Shown here piece by piece: positions 6,298 through 10,746 of a DNA stretch of 10,746 nucleotides (position 1 is its first letter; each line of letters begins with the position of its first letter). Below the pieces are notes generated by a model. That model did no database searches and had not been told where the DNA came from. It worked only from the letters and a program-made list of their open reading frames with translations. The position numbers and the translations under genes are program-made. Source of the DNA: Clostridia bacterium (GTDB lineage: Bacteria > Bacillota > Clostridia > UMGS1810); the NCBI GenBank assembly GCA_016293435.1, contig JAEDEG010000089.1, positions 1 through 10,746 on the forward strand, read 5' to 3'.

Positions 6298-8149
6298 ACG
6301 ATAGAGTAGGGAGTGGCTCTAAGATACCGCCTGAAAAAACAGTTTCAAATTCTTCTCCCGAAAGCTTTTCGTGTTCAATAAGTGCATTTGCAACTGCTTC
6401 CAGCTTATCCATATTTGTTTCAAGTAAATCAAGACAGGTTTTGTATTGGTTTTCAATTATATTCGAAACCTCACTGTCGATTTTTGCAGAAATATTTTCA
6501 CTAATGGTCTTAGAATGTACAAAATCTCTTCCTATAAACACTTCGTCATTTTCTTTACCATAGCATACCGGACCGAGTTTTTCGCTCATTCCGTATTTAG
6601 AAACCATTTGTCTGGCTGCAGAAGAGGCACGCTCTATATCATTTGAAGCCCCGGTGCTGATATCATCGAGAACTAATTGTTCAGCGGCACGGCCTCCAAG
6701 AAGCACGGTTATACTATCAAGGATTTCACCTTTGGTTGTGTAGCTTTTGTCTTCAAGCGGGAGGTTCATTGTATATCCGCCTGCTCTGCCTCTTGGAATT
6801 ATTGATATCTGATGAACAGGATCCTGAGAAGGCAAAAGTTTTGAAACAACTGCATGACCGGCTTCATGAAATGCAGTGAGACGTTTTTCTTTTTCAGACA
6901 TTACACGCGTCTTTTTTTCTGTTCCCACAACTACTTTAATCATTGCATTTTCTATTTCTTCCATGCCGATTGTTCTAAGATTGTATCTTGCAGCAAGAAG
7001 AGCAGCTTCATTTAATAGATTTGCAAGATCTGCTCCGGTGAAGCCGGCTGTTGTTTTTGCGACAACAGACAAATCGACAGTTGGGTCTAACTTTTTGTTT
7101 TTAGCATGAACTTTAAGAATCGCTTCGCGTCCAACCATATCCGGAACATCAACAACAACCTGACGATCAAAACGTCCCGGTCTTAAAAGTGCGCTATCTA
7201 AAATGTCAGGTCTGTTTGTTGCGGCAATAACGATTACACCTTGATTAACTCCAAATCCATCCATTTCAACAAGCAGTTGATTCAGTGTTTGTTCTCGTTC
7301 ATCATGACCGCCGCCCAAGCCGGCTCCTCGTTGTCTTCCGACTGCATCTATCTCATCAATAAACACAATGCTGGGAGAAGTTTTTTTTGCTTGTTCAAAC
7401 AAATCGCGGACTCTTGATGCACCAACGCCAACAAACATTTCCACAAAGTCAGAACCGCTTATAGAATAAAAAGGAACTTTTGCTTCGCCGGCCACCGCTT
7501 TTGCCAGCAGGGTTTTACCGGTTCCCGGAGGGCCGACAAGAAGGACGCCTTTGGGTATTTTTGCACCCAAAGCCTGAAATTTTTGGGGTTTTTTCAAAAA
7601 CTCAACAACCTCTTCAAGCTCTGCTTTTTCAGCATCGGCACCGGCTACATCATCAAATGTAACAGAATCTTTGTCGGATACATGAACTTTGGCTCTGCTT
7701 TTCCCAAAATTCATTGCCCCTCTTCCTGAACCGCCGCCTGTTTGTCTGAACATCATTATCCAAAAAACAACCATGATTACAAGCAAAATTATAGTCGGTA
7801 GCATAGAAAGCCACCATGGATAACTTTCGGGCTCGGGAGTTATTATTTCCAATTTTCCTGAATTGACCTGTTCTTTCAATGCATCTCCGGCATGGTCGTA
7901 CAACATATTAATTGAAGGAACGTAGCAGCTTTTGTACTCTTTGTCATTTTTGCTTTTATTTTTCAGCTTGACAGTGACTATATTGCTATCATATTGCAGC
8001 TCAGACACATTTCCGCCATTTATCTCGCTAACCAATTGAGAAAAACTAAATTCTTCACTCGAAACTGAGCTGTTCATCATTGTATAGGTTATAAATATTC
8101 CCACAATTAGAATAATCCAGAACCCAAAATTTTTAAAAAATTTACTCAA
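6296..8149 (-). CDS. ftsH: ATP-dependent zinc metalloprotease FtsH
   Basis: The predicted 617-residue protein is a membrane-anchored AAA+ protease that degrades misfolded membrane proteins and selected regulators, working as a hexamer. From the N-terminus it shows a transmembrane helix (about 10-25), an extracytoplasmic domain, a second helix (about 112-134), the AAA module with Walker A GPPGTGKT (206-213), Walker B VFIDEID (262-268) and arginine fingers in RPGRFDR (323-329), and the M41 peptidase with zinc site HEAGH (428-432) and a likely third ligand Asp504 in TGASNDIE. All catalytic residues are present. The start is probably the TTG at 8149, 7 nt after AAGGAGG (8163-8157). A GTG at 8152 is possible but has only a 4-nt spacer. 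A TTG at 8167 would put the ribosome site inside the gene. hpt ends 20 nt upstream, and the protein ends right at the shared terminator. Confidence 0.97.
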   Translation of the reverse strand: MSKFFKNFGFWIILIVGIFITYTMMNSSVSSEEFSFSQLVSEINGGNVSELQYDSNIVTVKLKNKSKNDKEYKSCYVPSINMLYDHAGDALKEQVNSGKLEIITPEPESYPWWLSMLPTIILLVIMVVFWIMMFRQTGGGSGRGAMNFGKSRAKVHVSDKDSVTFDDVAGADAEKAELEEVVEFLKKPQKFQALGAKIPKGVLLVGPPGTGKTLLAKAVAGEAKVPFYSISGSDFVEMFVGVGASRVRDLFEQAKKTSPSIVFIDEIDAVGRQRGAGLGGGHDEREQTLNQLLVEMDGFGVNQGVIVIAATNRPDILDSALLRPGRFDRQVVVDVPDMVGREAILKVHAKNKKLDPTVDLSVVAKTTAGFTGADLANLLNEAALLAARYNLRTIGMEEIENAMIKVVVGTEKKTRVMSEKEKRLTAFHEAGHAVVSKLLPSQDPVHQISIIPRGRAGGYTMNLPLEDKSYTTKGEILDSITVLLGGRAAEQLVLDDISTGASNDIERASSAARQMVSKYGMSEKLGPVCYGKENDEVFIGRDFVHSKTISENISAKIDSEVSNIIENQYKTCLDLLETNMDKLEAVANALIEHEKLSGEEFETVFSGGILEPLPTLS

Positions 8150-8156
8150 CACAAAT

Positions 8157-8163
8157 CCTCCTT
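8157..8163 (-). promoter_or_regulatory. Ribosome binding site deciding the ftsH start
   Basis: AAGGAGG, read on the - strand, lies 7 nt before TTG 8149 and 4 nt before GTG 8152. It excludes the longer reading from TTG 8167, which would include it. Confidence 0.8.
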
Positions 8164-8169
8164 GCAAAA

Positions 8170-8715
8170 TTATGAATAAATATGTTCTTCTAAAACACCA
8201 ACGTACGGTAAATTTCTATATCTTTGAGAAAAGTCCAAACCATATCCTACAATAAAATAATCATTATTCATTTCAAAACCAACATAATCAGACTTTACAT
8301 CATGTTCACGTCTGTTAGGTTTATCAATAAATGTAGCTATTTTTAGTGATGCAGGCTTCATTGTTTTTAGGTATTCTACAAGCTTCGAAATTGTATAACC
8401 GCTGTCGATGATATCTTCAAGTATTATAACATGTTTTCCCAAGATGTCAAAGGATAACTCTTTTTTTATAACAAACTCACCGCTGCTTGAGGTATTGTTG
8501 CCATATGTAGAAACTTGCATAAAATCAACAATACAGCTTGTGGTTATTTTTTTCATCAAATCAGATGTAAACATAAATGAGCCGTTTAAAATAGATATAA
8601 ATACAATTTCTTTGTTTTCGTAGTCCTTCGAGATTTGTTCACCAAGCTGAGATACCCTTTTTTTTATCTCTTCTTCCGATATCAAAATTTTTTCGCATAC
8701 ATCTTGTTTGGGCAT
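8170..8715 (-). CDS. hpt: Hypoxanthine phosphoribosyltransferase
   Basis: This 181-residue cytosolic enzyme salvages hypoxanthine (and usually guanine) by transfer to PRPP, giving IMP or GMP. The PRPP-binding signature VIILEDIIDSGYT (96-108) is complete, with the paired acidic residues Glu100-Asp101 and catalytic-region Asp104. The early LNGSFMF segment (43-49) matches the PPi-binding loop (usually LKGSxxF/LNGAxxF). FIDKPNRR (129-136) and DYFIVGYGLD (152-161) supply the base-binding lysine and hood region expected in the family. Length fits the usual 175-185. The ATG is preceded by AAGGAG (10-nt spacer) located inside the end of tilS, and the genes are only 4 nt apart, so translation is probably coupled. 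tilS-hpt-ftsH is a common cluster in Bacillota. Confidence 0.95.
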   Translation of the reverse strand: MPKQDVCEKILISEEEIKKRVSQLGEQISKDYENKEIVFISILNGSFMFTSDLMKKITTSCIVDFMQVSTYGNNTSSSGEFVIKKELSFDILGKHVIILEDIIDSGYTISKLVEYLKTMKPASLKIATFIDKPNRREHDVKSDYVGFEMNNDYFIVGYGLDFSQRYRNLPYVGVLEEHIYS

Positions 8716-8719
8716 GTAA

Positions 8720-10090
8720 TTAGTTCTCCTTTATCATTTGTATTCTCAATATTGCTTTGGTATTATCGTTAACCTTATACTTATCAGAAATTCGATAGGG
8801 GATAACGGCTGCTATTGTGCTTCCGCTACATAAAACAGGTATTGATTCACGTTTTGAAACCGGTATTTTAAGCTCGGTATATAATTTTTTGAGTTTCTTT
8901 TCACCGCTCATACCATATGGTATCATTTTATCTCCGGGCAATTTTTTTCGTAAAATTATGTTGTCGGTTTCAAGCTGATCATAATCAATATACAAGCAGT
9001 CTTTGATAGAAAAATCGGCATTGCACACAAAATCAAACTTTACTTTTAAGTCATTATCAAAATCAACAACGCAAGGCGGTAAAACAGGAATATTAATATT
9101 GCGAGAGATTTGTACTGTATTTTTCAAAGGCGACAGTATAATTTTGTCAAACGAAACCTCTGCAACAATACCATTTGGCATGTTATAGTAATTTCCTGAT
9201 TGCAAATCACCGAGTAATATGTTAATATGCTTTTTTTCAACATTATTGGTTTTGCCGCAAATTGCAGCAAAACCTCTGATTATAACTCTTTTTTTCAAAG
9301 ATGGCGGCAATTCGCTAAGTTTTATACGGTCAATTACAACATCTTTTCCATTTTGAGTTATACATTTTGATTTTATACATTCGGATGAAATATAGTCGTC
9401 GTCATTACGTAAATTATCAAGGTTTGAATATATTGTTTCAATGACAGACGGATTTATCTCTTTCATTGATTCCAAAATAACGTTCCGTATTTTGTTTCTT
9501 GTATATACATTATCGTTGTTTGTTTTGTCAATTTTATATTCAATTGCATTGTTCTTAAGATATTCTAATATTCGTTCCTTGCTTATATTAATTATCGGGC
9601 GGATAACATTGTTGTTTATTGGCCTGATTCCTCCAAGTCCGTTTAACGAACAACCTCTTATAAGATTTATAAGTACAGTTTCAACGCTGTCGTTCATATT
9701 GTGAGCAACTGCAATTTTATTGTATCCAAATTTGCTGCATATATCGTTAAAAAATTTATAACGTGCAATTCTCCCTGCGTTTTCTTCAGATGTTTTCAAA
9801 ATATTTGCCTGCTTAGGTACATCAATTTTTGCACAATGAAACGCAATACCATAATCTTCACATAGTTTTAATGAAAAAAGCTCGTCGGCATCAGCTTCGC
9901 TTCCTCTGATTTTGTGGTTAACATGAGCTGCTCCGATATCAAACTTCAAAATATCTTTTAGCTTTTGCAGTACAGTAACTAAAAAAACCGAATCGGGTCC
10001 GCCCGATAAGCCTACAATAATTTTATCACCGGGAGAAATCATTCTATATTTTTTTATGTTATTTGCAACATCCAAAATTATTTTATCCAA
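8720..10090 (-). CDS. tilS: tRNA(Ile)-lysidine synthase TilS
   Basis: This 456-residue cytosolic enzyme attaches lysine to C34 of the tRNA-Ile with a CAU anticodon, so that it reads AUA instead of AUG. The PP-loop ATPase motif SGGPDS (29-34) is intact and followed by HVNHKIRG (56-63), RIARYKFF (107-114), the AHNMNDSVET motif (129-138) and DKTNNDNVYTRNKIR (188-202), all characteristic of the N-terminal domain. The C-terminal TilS domain is recognisable by RKKLPGDKMIPYGM and GEKKLKKLY (from about 378), so the protein is the full-length form rather than the short NTPase-only form. The start is a TTG at 10090. The distance to the PP-loop fits relatives, and no ATG lies upstream of the motif except at residue 17, which would remove the first helix. 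The ribosome site is long-spaced (see separate entry). dnaB ends 15 nt upstream. Confidence 0.95.
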   Translation of the reverse strand: MDKIILDVANNIKKYRMISPGDKIIVGLSGGPDSVFLVTVLQKLKDILKFDIGAAHVNHKIRGSEADADELFSLKLCEDYGIAFHCAKIDVPKQANILKTSEENAGRIARYKFFNDICSKFGYNKIAVAHNMNDSVETVLINLIRGCSLNGLGGIRPINNNVIRPIINISKERILEYLKNNAIEYKIDKTNNDNVYTRNKIRNVILESMKEINPSVIETIYSNLDNLRNDDDYISSECIKSKCITQNGKDVVIDRIKLSELPPSLKKRVIIRGFAAICGKTNNVEKKHINILLGDLQSGNYYNMPNGIVAEVSFDKIILSPLKNTVQISRNINIPVLPPCVVDFDNDLKVKFDFVCNADFSIKDCLYIDYDQLETDNIILRKKLPGDKMIPYGMSGEKKLKKLYTELKIPVSKRESIPVLCSGSTIAAVIPYRISDKYKVNDNTKAILRIQMIKEN

Positions 10091-10101
10091 TATATAGCTT
10101 T

Positions 10102-10107
10102 CCCCCT
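10102..10107 (-). promoter_or_regulatory. tilS ribosome binding site overlapping the dnaB stop codon
   Basis: AGGGGG, read on the - strand, begins within the dnaB TAG stop and ends 11 nt before TTG 10090. The spacing is longer than ideal and the start is non-ATG, which may keep TilS expression low and coupled to dnaB translation. Confidence 0.55.
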
Positions 10108-10746
10108 AATAATTTTGCTCAAGATTTGTAAATTTTGTATATTCTCCGCGCCATCCAAGCTCAAACGTTCCTACACTGCCGTTTCTGAATTTTGCTATTA
10201 TACACTCAGATACATTTTTCTTTTCTGTATCTTGATTATAATAATCATCCCTGTACAAAAACATAACCATATCTGCATCCTGCTCAATTGAGCCCGAATC
10301 TCTGAGATCACTCAAAACAGGGCGATGGTCGGTTCTTTGTTCGGGAGCGCGGCTGAGCTGCGAAAGACATATAACCGGAACATTCAAATCCTTTGCCATA
10401 ATCTTTAGCAATCTGCTGTTTTCTGCAACTTCGTTTTGTCGGCTTTCTTTAGAGTTTCCTTGTATTAGCTGAAGATAATCTATAACAACAAGGCCTAACT
10501 CACCTTTAAGCTTCAGCCTGCGGCATTTGGATTTAATCTCCGTAACTGTAATACCGGCAGTATCATCGATATATATGGGAGCTTTGGAAAGAGAATTAAT
10601 TGTTGATGCAAGCTTTGCAACATCCTCTGCTTCCACATCCGCAACTTTCATTTTTTCATTTGAAATTAAAGCTTCTGAACACAATATACGATTGGTTAAC
10701 TGTTCCTTACTCATTTCCAAACTGAATATTGCAACCGGCACATTGG
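10106..10746 (-). CDS. dnaB: Replicative DNA helicase DnaB, C-terminal part (5' truncated by window edge)
   Basis: The frame is open to the right edge, so the N-terminal domain, linker and Walker A lie outside the window. The visible ~213 residues are the end of the RecA-like ATPase domain. FSLEMSKEQL (near the start) is the conserved segment after Walker A. LVVIDYLQLI (84-93 from the GTG at 10741) is Walker B. VPVICLSQLSRAPEQR (121-136) and LSDLRDSGSIEQDADMV (143-159) match the motif 3/4 region, including the residues that bind ssDNA and sense nucleotide. The C-terminus GTFELGWRGEYTKFTNLE matches the usual end of clostridial DnaB. The GTG at 10741 is internal, because an Asn codon precedes it in frame and the motif is central in the family. 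The protein unwinds DNA at the fork as a hexamer (called DnaC in Bacillus). It is the first gene seen of the operon with tilS, hpt and ftsH. Confidence 0.96.
   Translation of the reverse strand, partial: NVPVAIFSLEMSKEQLTNRILCSEALISNEKMKVADVEAEDVAKLASTINSLSKAPIYIDDTAGITVTEIKSKCRRLKLKGELGLVVIDYLQLIQGNSKESRQNEVAENSRLLKIMAKDLNVPVICLSQLSRAPEQRTDHRPVLSDLRDSGSIEQDADMVMFLYRDDYYNQDTEKKNVSECIIAKFRNGSVGTFELGWRGEYTKFTNLEQNY

Noticed and set aside
6276..6563. Open frame on the + strand opposite the end of ftsH
   Set aside because: It is antisense to the FtsH C-terminus, has no ribosome site and starts inside the terminator hairpin.
8910..8923. Perfect 14-bp palindrome ATACCATATGGTAT
   Set aside because: It lies inside tilS at codons for a conserved IPYGM stretch of the C-terminal domain, so coding constraint explains it.
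1..10746. Mobile elements, CRISPR arrays, tRNA/rRNA genes, defence or biosynthetic systems
   Set aside because: No transposase, integrase, regularly spaced repeats, tRNA-like cloverleaf or recognisable defence genes were seen on either strand. All long frames not listed are shadows of the assigned genes.

Overview
The window reads as a chromosomal segment of a Gram-positive, probably anaerobic member of the Clostridia (Bacillota). The grounds are strong GGAGG-type ribosome binding sites, frequent TTG starts, an S-layer-homology surface protein carrying a YcdB/YcdC-type domain, and the gene order dnaB-tilS-hpt-ftsH. The assignment to Clostridia is an inference from gene content; no rRNA or other taxonomic marker is present.

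Layout: two gene sets converge on an intergenic region near 6.1-6.3 kb. On the + strand (1-6097) are the 3' end of a Wzy/O-antigen-ligase-type membrane polymerase, then trkA and trkH (a complete K+ uptake system: two-RCK regulatory subunit plus channel-like membrane subunit), a cytidylate-kinase-like P-loop protein, and a secreted protein with two YcdB/YcdC-like units and three C-terminal SLH repeats. trkA, trkH and the kinase-like gene are tightly packed (13 and 37 nt gaps) and are probably one transcript. The SLH gene follows a 105-nt gap that holds an 18-bp imperfect inverted repeat and a weak promoter candidate, so it may have its own control.

On the - strand (10746-6296) lies a compact housekeeping operon: dnaB (C-terminal part only; it enters from the right edge), tilS, hpt and ftsH, with gaps of 15, 4 and 20 nt and ribosome sites overlapping upstream genes or stop codons. 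These cover replication-fork unwinding, decoding of AUA by lysidine-modified tRNA-Ile, purine salvage and membrane protein quality control. tilS and ftsH both appear to start with TTG.

The convergent intergenic region (6098-6295) contains a long hairpin that can serve as terminator for both strands, a perfect 9-bp DnaA box and an AT-rich stretch. Sampled lines show the trk block near 50% GC and the tilS/hpt block near 25-35% GC.

I saw no mobile element, CRISPR array, tRNA, rRNA or convincing riboswitch. The region looks mostly ordinary. The parts most worth a second look are the SLH/YcdB-like surface protein, the inverted repeat in front of it, and the kinase-like protein of unknown substrate between it and the potassium transporter.
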